Positions 12,719-22,881 of a DNA stretch of 64,000 nt are shown here, piece by piece. Source of the stretch: Centropus unirufus (Eukaryota; Chordata; Aves; Cuculiformes; Centropidae). The stretch's first letter is position 1, and each line of letters opens with the position of its first letter. Where the stretch lies: positions 2,377,025 to 2,441,024 of the forward strand of contig VYZI01000054.1 of assembly GCA_013397695.1 (NCBI GenBank), written 5' to 3'. The notes beneath the pieces were generated by a model. It was not told the DNA's origin and searched no databases. It worked only from the letters and a program-made list of their open reading frames with translations. Position numbers and translations under genes: made by a program.

Positions 12719-12918
12719 TTTATTTACAAGCATACCTGTTGCAGGATGACAGCTATGTGCAGGCTGTTACACAAAATGCAATTGTGCTTCAGAAATCTCT
12801 TGCAGGGGCAATGAGGGCATATTCCTGCTTCCAGCTGGTACATGGCAAAATGCATCCATGGCTTCAAGACAGTGTGAAAGGAATACAGAATTTTATTCAT
12901 TTTTCAGATTTATGTTAA
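12719..12918 (+). CDS. Possible terminal exon, unrecognised
   Basis: Unrecognised. A long T-rich tract (about 12690-12727) precedes 'tttacaag', a plausible though not ideal 3' splice site. After it a frame stays open for about 62 codons to a stop at 12916-12918. The peptide starts A-Y-L-L-Q-D-D-S-Y-V-Q-A and has normal, non-repetitive composition with His, Met, Trp and Cys, unlike the AT-biased frames around it. No motif identifies a family, and no partner exon was found. T-runs before AG are common in AT-rich introns, so this is weakly supported. Confidence 0.12.
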
Positions 12919-14251
12919 CTTAGCTGTTGGAGGAAGAGATGTTGGGAAATTGGCAACGATTTTATTTGGCAGATCAAATACAGACAAAAGCCTCTGTCTA
13001 ACAATGGTCACAGTTCTGTTGCTTGACAGGCCACCTTGGGGAAGGTCCGTGGAGAATCCTAAATCATTTTTAGGTTAGCACTTACGAGAACTGCCCCAGT
13101 GCATTTTATTTATGTAGATGAATAAATAGGACAGATGATAGAAAAAGAAGGGGTAGAGAGAAAAAAACTTCCCTTCCATCAGGTGGAAAACAGAATCTTT
13201 TTTCTATTAGTTTTTCTGTCATTTTCTGTTCTCTGGTAATATTGTAAGCCCCATAAGGCCTGGATAGTCTTTTATTTTTAATGTGTCACATGTATTAAGT
13301 GTATTAAGTGTAGTATAGCCAGGACTGATTGGTAGTCCCAATGCCAAATGGCACAAGCTAGCTCTCTTACCCACCTCTGTAGATTTTTCTTGCAGAATAC
13401 AGTCTAAGATCAAGTCAGACAATTAGATGACAATTCAGTAGGGAGGACAATAAGCAAACAGTTCTTGATCTGAGTGTAGCTTTTATATGTTTACAGACAC
13501 AAAGATAACCTGTATGTCTTCCACCCCAAAAAATTGTGCATGCTCTTTGATCTTACCTTACATATCCAGGATGCTATTAGTATTTACAGTGATCACTATC
13601 TTTACTCAACCCTCAGTATGAGTCTAGATGAAGTTCTGCCGTGGTATTTAGGATTGCATTTGTTTTCAAAGTAAGTTGGTCTCTTTCTAACATTTTTGAC
13701 TCTTTGGCCCCACTGCACCTTCCAAATACATTGAAAATGCTGAGTTGCCATCATCACTGTTTCTGTAAGCAAAAAAATGGTGTCTTAATACTTTTGCAGA
13801 TATGGGACTCAAGAGGGTCCCTTAAGCTGGTCCACTTGATAGCTTTGACCTTGCTTCTGGTTAGAGAACAATCTTGAAAAAAAGAAACTGGTAAAAAAAG
13901 TTTCTTGACTCTTTATAAACAACAAGGAAAAAAGTCACAATTCTGTTGAGGAAATTCTCTATATGAAAACCAAGACAGAGCATGATTCAGGAATAAGCCA
14001 GTCAGGAGAGGTAGCTATAGTCTGTAGCTGCTTATGATGTGTTATTGTCTGCTGTGATCTATGTTATCGAGCAATGGAGATTTTTTCATCCATCCTCTTA
14101 CTGTTTTTATACATATTTATTACTTTATCAGAGTCAAACCTAAATAAAATAACTCCCCCGAAGTACAATTCTCCTATTTTGTGAAGAATTTTATATTATA
14201 GAAACAACCACTGGTTTGTTAAAAGAGTTGTTTGCAAGATGACTAGATTAG
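12919..14251. other. Gene-free sequence
   Basis: No gene or clear repeat is seen. The 78-codon plus frame at 13641-13877 and the 67-codon minus frame at 13219-13422 have no recognisable features. Confidence 0.5.
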
Positions 14252-14455
14252 ATTAATTAGTTAATGTTTGTAAAGTACTTTGAAGATTAAGAACACTATA
14301 TAAGTGTTAAGTATTATTGTTATTATAATAGATAGAGAAGGTAGATAGCTAGATAGGTAAAGAGATACAGCAGTCAGATAACAATAATTATAACACTTAG
14401 CATTTCTATAGGGCTTTACATCTTTTGAGTGTTTTACAAACATTAACTAATTAAT
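14252..14455. repeat. Inverted pair of SINE-like 3' tails
   Basis: The left arm (14252-14330, beginning 'attaattagttaatgtttg') and the right arm (14378-14455) are reverse complements. The outermost 23 bases match perfectly and the rest matches partly, around a spacer of about 47 bases made of 'agatag'-type repeats. Each arm reads 'ttaatgtttgtaaag.actttga...actatataagtgttaagtattatt', the pattern of an ancient amniote repeat tail (MIR/CORE-SINE or L2-like: 'gtaaagcgctttgagatcc...gcgctatataaatg...tattatta'). It is either two insertions head to head or one palindromic element. The family name is recalled, not searched. Confidence 0.7.
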
Positions 14456-14504
14456 AGAGTTAAACAGACAGGAGATAAAATAGTAGGTAGATTGATAGAT
14501 AGGA

Positions 14505-14588
14505 GCAAATTTTGCCTTTGGATATATGAATAGTAAAGTCAATGGAAGTTGCATGCCATTGATGAGGGCAAAATATGGTCCATAGACA
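14505..14588. mobile_element. Ancient palindromic MITE-like element, fragment
   Basis: 'agcaaattttgcctttgg' at the left is mirrored by 'gagggcaaaatatggtcc' at the right, around a centre with 'gtcaatggaagttgc'. This is the pattern of old palindromic DNA elements found across turtles, crocodilians and birds, built around 'cattgacttcaatgg'. No coding capacity. The exact family name is uncertain. Confidence 0.5.
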
Positions 14589-16179
14589 AATTTAAAGGCA
14601 AATTGGCAAGGGTTGGATTGGGTTTTTTCCACAGAAAATTTGTCTTCCCAATGAGTATATTCACTGTGGGAACATAAAGTATATTGGAATAGTAAAATGA
14701 ATGGCTCAAACGTGTCAGACTTCACAGTGATATATTATAGAATCAAAGCTCATTATTAAGATTAGTCACATCAGAGTGTCAGTGACTCAGCCTTGCAATA
14801 TCTGAAATGATGCATCCTGTTTTAGAGAGGCACCCTCAAGTTGTTCAATGAAACAACATTATCAGTGTGCTCTTGTACATCTTGATTCTTCATGTCTTAA
14901 TGAAAATACAAGAGTATGATCTACTGACTGAAAAAATAGGGATTAAAACCAGAAGTAAGTATATTTTTTATTCATTAAACAAATCAGATATTAATTAAAA
15001 GGGAGAAAAAGAGATGTATAAAGATGCAGAGAATGGACAAGACACATTACCTTTAACGCTGTCTCTTCTTAAGCGCTAGCATATTTCTTCAATAACTTAG
15101 CCCTGAAGCTGTGCAGAGATATGGGAAACTAACTGCAGCTTTTTGAAACAAGGTTTACGTCTTCTATGTCTTTGAGATTCAGCTGCCAAGGAGATCAACA
15201 GGTCCTAAAGCCTTTGTTTCCTCTGCAGCACCTAAGTGAGTGGAGAATGAGCCCTCAGCTGAATGTCAACAGGCTCAATATAAAATACAGGTGTATCAAT
15301 CAGTACCATTCTGTACCTGATTTTATTAGATTTTCTGAGTGCTACTATCATGACTTGAGCACTTGGCTGATGCATTGGCACTGCTTCTGCATCTGGGGTA
15401 ATATCACCTCACAGTGCTGCTCTCTGCTACGAGGATGGGACTCAGCTCTGCTCTGAATTATGTCTTATGGACTCAACTGGTATTTTTCGTTTGCAAAACT
15501 GCAAGGCTCATCTGCCCAGCGAGTCTCACTAGGACTAATAATGAGGAAGCTTACCTAGAAATTGGCAGGAAAGTCATTGGCCAAATGGCAAGAAGAGAAT
15601 CAACATGCTAGTCTTTACTATTTATACAGTGAAATAGATAAAACATTATGTGCTTGCTTTTCTTTGGTGGGCACGACACAGGTACATCATTGTTAGAGGA
15701 CAGAAACCTATGAGATCAAGAATGCAACTTAAGTGTCTCTTCCTCTCTATGAAAGCCTCAATACGACAAAGTTAGCAACAGCATGTTTCCCTTCAGTAGT
15801 ACAATGTACCTGTGGTGGGAAAGTTACTATTATGAAGCAAGTGCAGAAGGCAATAAGCCATCCAACTGACTCAGCCAAGAAAGACAACATTCAAATATTG
15901 TACAGAACAAATGTTGTACAGAACAAATACACCATTCATTAACACAACCACCCTTTGATCACTTAAAGAGGCATAAAATATTAAACAGGCAAGCAAGAGC
16001 AAGATATAGTGTCAGTGCAGTTCTTTTTTACCAGGGATGGACGGTACACACCTTCATAATTAAACTCATAGCTGTCTTCTCAAGGAACTTGACCCCGGGT
16101 CTCAAGTTATAGGTGAATATTCACAGTATAAGGTTTCAAGACAGACTTGTCTGAAGTTCTCTTGTTGGAGCAGTTTTAT
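14589..16179. other. Gene-free sequence
   Basis: No gene recognised. It includes a 16-bp tandem duplication at 15898-15929 and short unrelated frames (15166-15456, 15733-15942) without family features. Confidence 0.5.
15898..15929. repeat. 16-bp tandem duplication
   Basis: 'ttgtacagaacaaatg' (15898-15913) is followed directly by a copy with two end changes (15914-15929). It is probably a recent slippage duplication. Confidence 0.85.
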
Positions 16180-16630
16180 TTGTATACCATATTTCACTAT
16201 TTCCTGGGTCACAGGAAGAATAACTTTCTAGTTTAGTAGTTAGTGTATTCACCTGGAAGGGGAAGTCCTCAGTTCCTGTGCCTGCTTCTATTAATGTTTC
16301 TGTGTTTTTCATTTAAGTATTCATTGATGTGGATAATGGAAGCCAGGTTTCTTCTCCCAAATGAAAGTCTATACCATGAAGATATGCTTTCATTTGCATA
16401 GACATGCCCTCTTCCCGTTTCCATGAATATTTAATTAACCTATGCAAAGTGAAATGGTTTCAATATGAGGAACTGAGAAAGCCCTGCCCTAGAATATTCT
16501 TTAGCCTAGTGGTTAGGGCTGTTAGGGAAGTGGAGAGACAAGTTGATATCCCCTTAAGCAGAAGAAGGAATTGAACCTGGATCTTCCAGAATGTGGTGGG
16601 TATTCTCAACACAATGTCATTGGTGAGAAA
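16180..16630 (+). mobile_element. Ancient tRNA-like palindromic repeat
   Basis: Two related tRNA-like modules are present. At about 16225-16290 the sequence reads 'agtagttagtgtattcacctggaagggg...cctcagttcctgtgcctgcttc'. At about 16490-16620 it reads 'ttctttagcctagtggttagggc' followed by 'gaaggaattgaacctggatcttcc', which is the reverse complement of a B-box-like 'ggttcaattcc' arm. The first part resembles a tRNA A-box region ('tagcctagtggttaggg') and the second part folds back on it, giving a hairpin. Similar 'ctagtggttagggcactcacctgg' palindromes are known as dispersed MITE-like or SINE-like repeats in archosaurs and turtles. This copy is old and has no open frame. The precise family is not certain. 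Confidence 0.6.
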
Positions 16631-17422
16631 GTATCATCTCTGCTTCCTCTTCTTGTCAGCAAATGGGACACCCTGCCAAAATGCTTATCATGCTGAAAGA
16701 TCATCACAGAGTATGACTGATAAAATCTTTATTAGAAAACAAATGGTTTCATGATGAACTTTGACAGAAATGGAGTAAATGATGCGACAACAAAATGGCT
16801 TACCACAAGGGAGCATACTCATACCTGTATTATTTGTAATCTAAACAACTGATCTACCAATTCATAATGACAGAAAAAAAATTGAAGTTGTCAAAATTTA
16901 ATTCTCAAATTCAAGGACATGTCCTAAACTACAGCCACATTTACAAGAGTGTTCTAACAGATCTGAGAATATCATATGAAGAATTAGTGAAATGTCCTGA
17001 TAGATAAAATGCTATCAAGTCTCTTTCTTCTCTTAAGTTCAAGGCCCTACAATCGCAACAGAATCATCTCAAAAGTGATGTAAATCACAATCCAGCTTTC
17101 TTGAACCTGAAGTTGGACTATCTGGGCATAGACAGGAAAGACAAAGTGTAATGTTAGCCTATAGTATAAATTACTGAAGAAATGTGTGAATTCCATACTG
17201 AAGGTCAACTCTGCAATGTTGTAAACCATAGCTCTTGCACTCTGTTATCCAGTAGATAAATATTTACGTCACAATTAAGAATGCACTGATATGTTAGTAT
17301 CTATAAAGAGGTCAGATATCCTGTTGGATGAAAGCGGATCCTATTTTTACGCATGCCTTAGGTCAGCTGAGGAAAGCAATTTTGTATCTCTTGGCTGGTA
17401 TCACCTGACTGGGGAACAGATT

Positions 17423-17489
17423 TAAGAAAAATAAAAGAAAAAAAAAGAAAAAAAAAAAGGAAGAAAACAAAGGAGGAAGGAAGAAACAG
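17423..17489. repeat. Purine-only tract
   Basis: A/G-rich low-complexity stretch ('aagaaaaataaaagaaaaaaa...ggaagg'), almost pyrimidine-free for about 67 bases. It may be the eroded A-tail of a retroposon or a simple repeat. Confidence 0.8.
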
Positions 17490-17845
17490 GCTTTAAAACA
17501 TGTCTTTATATGTCACTGTATTGGTAAGACCAAATAAGCCTGTTACCAAGCCCAGCAAATTTCAGGTAGATATGGTTAATAAATTTCTATTACCTGCTGG
17601 GTTTAATTGTTAAGAAAAAAAATTACCTGCACAGTTTTCCAACCTTTTCCCATCTAAACACACTGAAAATTACATTAAAAAACTCATTAATTTCTATAAT
17701 TTTCTATAAGTTTGTTGTATAATGGCAAAAGTCTCTGTATATTTTCAGTTCTCTATAGGATATCATAGTTGCTTGACTTCTACTCAATATCAATGCACAG
17801 GCCTCTCAGATGGTTGCATGGTACTCTTTCACCACAGAAGATTTT

Positions 17846-17877
17846 AGACAAGAATATCTTCAGACAAGAATATCTTC
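17846..17877. repeat. 16-bp perfect tandem duplication
   Basis: 'agacaagaatatcttc' occurs twice in direct succession (17846-17861 and 17862-17877) with no mismatch, so the duplication is probably recent. Confidence 0.9.
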
Positions 17878-17994
17878 ATGTCCAGTCAGCCTATAACACA
17901 AAGAGATTAAATGCAGAGCTGTGAAAAAAAAATCTGCAGACAGACCAATCTTTGTCAATCCCAGCACAAACTTTACTGAGGTGTTTTAGTACAG

Positions 17995-18203
17995 TCATTC
18001 TTGGAGTACGAGCATGGACTTGCGCAAATACAGATCTTTTCTGTTTAGATTATGAGATGTCTTGGGCAATGACTTGCTCTTCAGATATGTGTATCCACTA
18101 CATAGCACCAGTCCTGCAATAATGATGTTAGTACTAATAGTAACAGTAGCAATAATAAGAATAGGAACAATAGTAAATTCATCCAGGATGTCACATAGAA
18201 GAG
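17995..18203 (-). CDS. Possible terminal exon: membrane span plus short tail
   Basis: Unrecognised gene; exon-like block only. On the minus strand a pyrimidine-rich run ends in 'cttccctcag' (AG at 18205-18204). A phase-1 frame follows to a TGA at 17997-17995. It encodes a short acidic lead (C-D-I-L-D-E-F), about 25 hydrophobic residues (starting T-I-V-P-I-L-I-I-A), then a basic tail with 'YLKSKSLPKTSHNL' and a stop. That order fits the membrane exon of a single-pass receptor, and an L-P-K near the membrane resembles the Box-1 region of cytokine receptors, whose domain exons also use phase 1. Against it, the hydrophobic part comes from ATT/ACT-rich low-complexity DNA, which yields Ile/Thr runs by chance. 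No extracellular-domain exon was found upstream, where the large CR1 begins about 100 bases away. Confidence 0.2.
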
Positions 18204-18989
18204 CTGAGGGAAGTGGGACGGTTGGGTAGAAAATACCCATCAAATCCTATGCAGTGAGCATGAGTCTTATGAAAGACAGTAGAAAAAAATCTAATTTCAC
18301 AGAGCCATAGAATCATAGACTGGTTTTGGTTGGAGGAGAGCTTAAAGATCATCCAGTTCCAACCCCCTGCTAAGTGCAGAGACACCTTCCACTACACCAG
18401 ATGGCTCAAAGACCCATCCAGCCTGGCTTTGAGCCCTTCCAGGAATGGGGCATCCACAACTTCTCTGGGAAATAGGTTCTAGCGTCCCCCCACCTTCACA
18501 GTGTATAATTTCTTCCCTACATTTTAGTCTAAATCAATCATCTTTTATTCCTTGTCCCATCGCTACATGACCTTGTAGAATGTCCCTCTCCATCTTTCCT
18601 ATAGGCCTCCTTTAAGTACTGGAAGGTTGCTATAAGTTCTTCCCAGAATCTTCTCTTCTCTGGACTGAACAACCTGAACTCTCACAGTCTGTCTTCACAG
18701 AAGAAGTGCTCGAACCCCTGGATCATCTTCTCAGCCCTCCTCTGCACTCACTCCAAGAGAACAATGTCCTTATGTTAGGGGCTACACAGGTGAAAACAGT
18801 GCTCCAGGTGAGGTCTCAGGATAGCAGAGTAGAGTAGCAGATTCTCCTCCCTTGACCTGCTGGTCATACTTTTTTGATGCAGCACAGGATACGCTTGGCT
18901 TTCTGGGCTGCAAGCTCAAAGTGCTGACTCATGTTGAACTTCTAATCAACCAATACCCATAAGTCCTTCTTCTCAGGTCTGCTCTCGAT

Positions 18990-19303
18990 CCATTATCTGC
19001 CCAGCCTATATTTCTGCTTGGGATTGCGCCAGTCCATGTGCAGGACCCTGCACGTGGCCTTGTTGAACTTCACTAAGTCTATCATGGTCAGCCTGACAAG
19101 GTCCCTCTGGATGGCATCCCTTCCATCCAGTGTGCCAGATTTGCTGATGGTACACTCAATCCCACTGTCCATGTAACCAACACAGATGTTAAACAGCATT
19201 GGTCCCAGTACCAGACTGGTCCATATTTTTCCATCTTTCCTTCTATACTGATGTACGTACAGAAGCTTTTGTTTTGCCATTGACATCTCTGGACAGATTT
19301 CAT
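18990..19303 (-). pseudogene. CR1 ORF2 reverse-transcriptase remnant
   Basis: Two overlapping minus frames (19286-18993 and 19303-19088) together carry the RT pieces. 'LGPMLFNIC' and 'YMDSGIECT' correspond to the block before the catalytic aspartates. Next comes 'SGTLDGRDAIQRDL' where a CR1 normally has S-K-F-A-D-D-T-K-L first, then 'FNKATCRVLHM' and 'NPKQKYRLG', the conserved C-terminal RT motifs. The missing segment corresponds to an in-frame loss of about 12 residues including both aspartates of the FADD box. RT activity is impossible from this copy. Confidence 0.8.
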
Positions 19304-19304
19304 T

Positions 19305-20334
19305 CTATCAAGACTTCAGCTTTCCTATCTTGATATCTGGCTGCATGGATAATTTCACTGTACTCATCCTAGGCTACAGATCCTTGCTTCCACCTTCATT
19401 AGACTTTCTTGTTGTGTCTGAGTTGGTCCAGGATCTCCTTGTCCATCCATGGAGGCCTCCTGACATTTTTGTGTAACTTCCACTTTGTTGGGAGGCATCA
19501 CTCCTGAGCTTGGAGGAGGTGATCCTTGAATATTAACCAGCTTCCTTTGGTGCCTCTCCCCTCCAGGTCTTCATCACACAGTACTCTACAAGAAGATCCC
19601 TGAAGATGTCAATGTCTTCTCTCCTGAAGTCCAGGGTAGTGAGCATCCTGTGAGCTCTCCTCACTGCTCTAAGGATCTTGAAGTCAATCATTTAAAGGTC
19701 GCTGCAGCCAATGCTGTCCTTGAACTCCAATTTCTCTACTAGCCCTTATTAGTGTGCATAAAGCTCAGCATAGCATAGAAGATCCTCATTGGATCTTCTA
19801 CAACTTGGAGAAGGAAGTTATCATTGATGTATTCCAGGAAACTTATGGATTGCTTATTCCCTGCTGCGTTTCCAGCTGATAATGGGGTGACTGAAATTCC
19901 CCATGAACACCAGGTAGAGGGCCTCATCCGCTCAGTCTTCCTAGTCATGTGGCCTGTACCAGATGCCCACTATAATACCTCCTCTCCCTGCTTTCCCTTT
20001 AATCCTGATCCATTAGCTCTCAGTCATCTCATCCATTCCCAGGCAGAGCTCCATTGGCATAAACTGCAATGCCTACTCCTCATCTCCCCTGCCCGTCTTT
20101 CCTAAAAATTCTGTATCCCTCCACTCATAGGATCTGTATCCCTCCACTCCAATCATAGGATCCATCCCACCACATCTCCGTGAGGCCAATGAGATCATAG
20201 CCCTGCAGGCATGTGTACATCTCTATCTCCTCTTGTTTATTCCCCATGCTACATGCATTTGCATCAAGGCACTTAAGTTGTGTTCTCAATGAAGCTAACT
20301 TATTTTTTGCCAATGACATTGCCTTGCCTACCAT
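19305..20334 (-). pseudogene. CR1 ORF2 endonuclease remnant
   Basis: The minus strand carries the apurinic/apyrimidinic-type endonuclease half of ORF2, in several frames. The best part is 20334-20125, with the CR1 signature 'CSMGNKQEE' and 'GYDLIGLTEMWWDGSYDWS', which includes the conserved Thr-Glu (catalytic Glu) of the EEP fold. Later parts, such as the block complementary to 'cctggtcatgtggcctgtaccagatgcccac' near 19945, are frameshifted. A local duplication at 20111-20162 disrupts the reading frame just after the 'WWDGS' motif. Confidence 0.8.
20111..20162. repeat. Tandem duplication inside CR1
   Basis: 'ctgtatccctccactc...ataggat' appears twice in succession (about 20112-20134 and 20135-20162, the second with an extra 'caatc'). 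Other CR1 copies have this segment once, so the duplication happened in this copy or its source. Confidence 0.85.
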
Positions 20335-20340
20335 CCCTGG

Positions 20341-20760
20341 GCGTTGTGAGAAGTAATTAATGCTTGCAAATAGCCTTGAGAACTTCAGAGGAAAGGATCT
20401 TCATGTATGCAAACCCCTGCTGCCTTTCCCTGGTGTCTGTTGCACACCTGTGCCCATTGCATCATGTGCCGCCTCTGTCTGGTCACAGACTGCTTGTTGT
20501 GTACATATGGTTGTAGTATGATTGATGGTTGGATGTGGGTGCTGACGCGGGAAGCTCTCCCCTGTCAATGGTGAGCTTGCCCACACACGTCCATGCACCA
20601 TCAGCTTCTTTCCCCCGGCACAGTTGTCAGGTTTCCCAAAACAATGATTACCTTTCCCCAGAAACACATCTCCATCCTGACATCTTTCCTAACTGGTATC
20701 CTGTAGCATGAGGGTTCCTTTGTAGAGGTTTGTTCCTCACCTCCCAGGTCCCTTGTGAAG
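20341..20760 (-). mobile_element. Possible 5' continuation of the CR1
   Basis: The CR1 at 18300-20340 stops matching what I recall of ORF2 here, but composition stays GC-richer than the surroundings. A minus frame (20667-20401) contains 'GKGNHCFGKPDNCAGGKKL', which could be a degraded ORF1/ORF2 junction. I cannot match it to a CR1 ORF1 domain with confidence. Confidence 0.3.
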
Positions 20761-22573
20761 CTTCATTCCTTCATGTCTGTAAAGCATGTCAAGAAGCCAA
20801 CATGAAAGTGCAAGGAGAGACCAGTGCATGTTGTTTTTTTTGTATGACCACTATTAGCAAATAATTATAGCCATGCAAGATGTCCAGCTTGTACCCCAAC
20901 ATTCCTTCAGGGAAGGACAGCAAAACTGGAGGCATTAGCAAGAACAGGAAGGTGAGACTTCTCCACCTTCAAAGTGTCCAACTCTAATCTCAGAGGACCA
21001 GAGTATGGCTGAAGGGCATGGCGGTGGCTCTGAAGGGAGCTGCAGGTGCATTATGTCTGCAACCCCAATGCTGAAGGGACTCTGGGTTACCAATTTTTTC
21101 TTATATTAAAAATTAGTCCCACTTAGAGAAAATAATTATTTACAGTGAAGAAAAATGCTTATTGTAATGCTTTTTTTCCTCCCGTTTATATATTTAATGC
21201 ATTTTAAAGCATTAACATCACTTGTTTTAGTGAGATTTTTTTTAATGTACATATTTAGGTTCAATTTCCAAGTCATTCTTGACATCCTTATATCAGTAGA
21301 CCAATCATGCTTACATATGTCTCAAAAGAAGAGGTGGAAAACTATTGCTTCCAAACACTGCTTCCATCTCATGATTATAGAGCTGTACTATAGCTCCAAG
21401 GTGCCAGAAAGCAATACCCCTCTGTGGCTGGGTGATTTTAAGCGACAAATATTGGAAAATATTCTGTATTGCCCTTTTGCAGCTGCACATTAATGCTTGA
21501 AGGGAAAGGCAAAAGAAGCAGGAGAGCATGTTGGAAGGAGTCAAAGATCCTTTCATCTTCTGACACCTCCTTTTCTAATCTTGGGTAAAAAATGGTGGAG
21601 TCACTTCATAAACTTCCAGACTTTAACTCTATAAAGAGGTGAAGCCCAGAATAACCCTGCTGAATCTGAAGCAATCAGGATCATAAATCAGAATCAATTA
21701 TAAGCCTAAAATGAGAGATATTATCTTGCCCTTAGTCTCAGGTTTTCTTCATAGAGCACTATCTACATGTTCAGACATCAGTATAATGACCATATGAAGA
21801 ATTCCCCTAGACTATAATCAAAAATTCTCTCTGAGTACTGCATGCAAACTTTTCTTAGCCCACAACAAATGAGATCTATTTGGGAACACTTTCTTTGACC
21901 AAAGCCATCATAGGCAGGTCGTGTCATAAGAATCAGCTTGGTTTTATTTTCAAAGATTATATACGGTCACACAGGTGAGGAAACTGGCTAGTGCTGATGG
22001 TGGTGTTTCACAAGATTGTTTCAGAGGGCAAATTTACTGTAGAAACCTGAAGTGAAGTAAGCAGGTTTTGGTTCTTTAGTGTCTGGTGAAGATTTATCTT
22101 TTCTGAGTAGTTTTTTCAAAAATTATTTCATGTGAAATGAGAAATATTCATTTCTTCTTTCAAGAATCAAAATATTTCTTTTGGATTGCCTGATTTTCAG
22201 ATGAAAGGTCTTATTTTCTTCCCACCAGAGAAGTTAGTGTTTGCAAAAGCATTCCATTTCCATTAAGTAATGATTCCGATGGATAATTAGAATTTAACTT
22301 TTCTGACCAGCACCCTCAGAGGTATTCATATGGCTTCAGCTTAACCATTACTTTTTCACACAAACAGGAATCCTAACTTTTTCCTTGTCCATACAGACAC
22401 TGGAAAGCTGAATTTTTTTGAAAAAGTGCTCAGTTTCTACAGTGGTTACTCAGGGCCCTAGAGAACCATTGCACCCAGTGCAATCTCCCTTTGTCTTTCC
22501 AGTTCACCCTGCCTCCTCCTTTTCTGTGCTTTGCTTGGGTACTTGGGTTCTAGCTCCTCTGAGGAGCTTCAGC
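20761..22573. other. Gene-free sequence
   Basis: No gene or repeat recognised. The 112-codon plus frame at 21155-21493 and the overlapping 81-codon minus frame are AT-driven and match nothing. Confidence 0.5.
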
Positions 22574-22881
22574 CCCTGAAGGGGTCTTACTGAAAAGCTG
22601 GAGAGAGACCTTTTACAAGGGCATGAAGTGATAGGGCAAGGGGTGAAACATGGTTGATTTAGACTAGATATAAGAGAGAAATTATACATTGTGAAGGTGG
22701 TGGTGCACTAGAACCTATTGCCCAGAGAAGCTGGGGATGCCCCTGGACGTGTTCAGGGCTAGGTTGGGTGGGGCTTTGAGCCAAATGGCATAGTGGAAGG
22801 TGTCCCTGCCCATGGCAGGGGTGTCAGAACTAAATTATCTTTAAGGATCCTTCTAACCCAAGTTGCTCTATGATTCTATAT
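22574..22881 (+). mobile_element. CR1 LINE 3' end, bird type
   Basis: A 5'-truncated CR1 in forward orientation. It begins at 'cctgaaggggtcttactgaaaagctggagaga', continues through 'tagactagatataagagagaaattat', 'cccagagaagctggggatgcccc' and 'gtggaaggtgtccctgcccatggcaggg', and ends in the typical octamer tail 'ctctatgattctata'. It contains only 3' UTR and no coding sequence. Of the short CR1 copies here it is among the best preserved. Confidence 0.92.

Larger units (their letters stand above)
16631..17994. other. Gene-free sequence
   Basis: No gene seen. It holds a purine-rich simple tract (17423-17489) and a 16-bp tandem duplication (17846-17877). Confidence 0.5.
18300..20340 (-). mobile_element. 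CR1 LINE, long, internally deleted
   Basis: This is the largest element in the window. On the plus strand it begins with the reverse complement of the CR1 3' end ('agaatcatagactggttttggttgg', 'ccatccagcctggctttgagccctt') and runs through the ORF2 region almost to the endonuclease start. Minus-strand frames keep recognisable ORF2 pieces. The N-terminus of the apurinic-type endonuclease is at 20334-20125, with 'DANACSMGNKQEEIE' and 'LIGLTEMWWDGS'. Reverse-transcriptase remnants lie at 19230-18990 ('GPMLFNIC', 'MDSGIECT', 'LDGRDAIQRDL', 'VKFNKATCRVLHM'). Frameshifts and stops interrupt both. A large deletion at about 19222 joins the endonuclease-RT linker directly to the RT 'LGPMLFN' block, and a smaller one near 19134 removes the FADD catalytic box. 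The element is inactive. Expected full CR1 length is over 4 kb, so this is about half of one. Confidence 0.9.
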
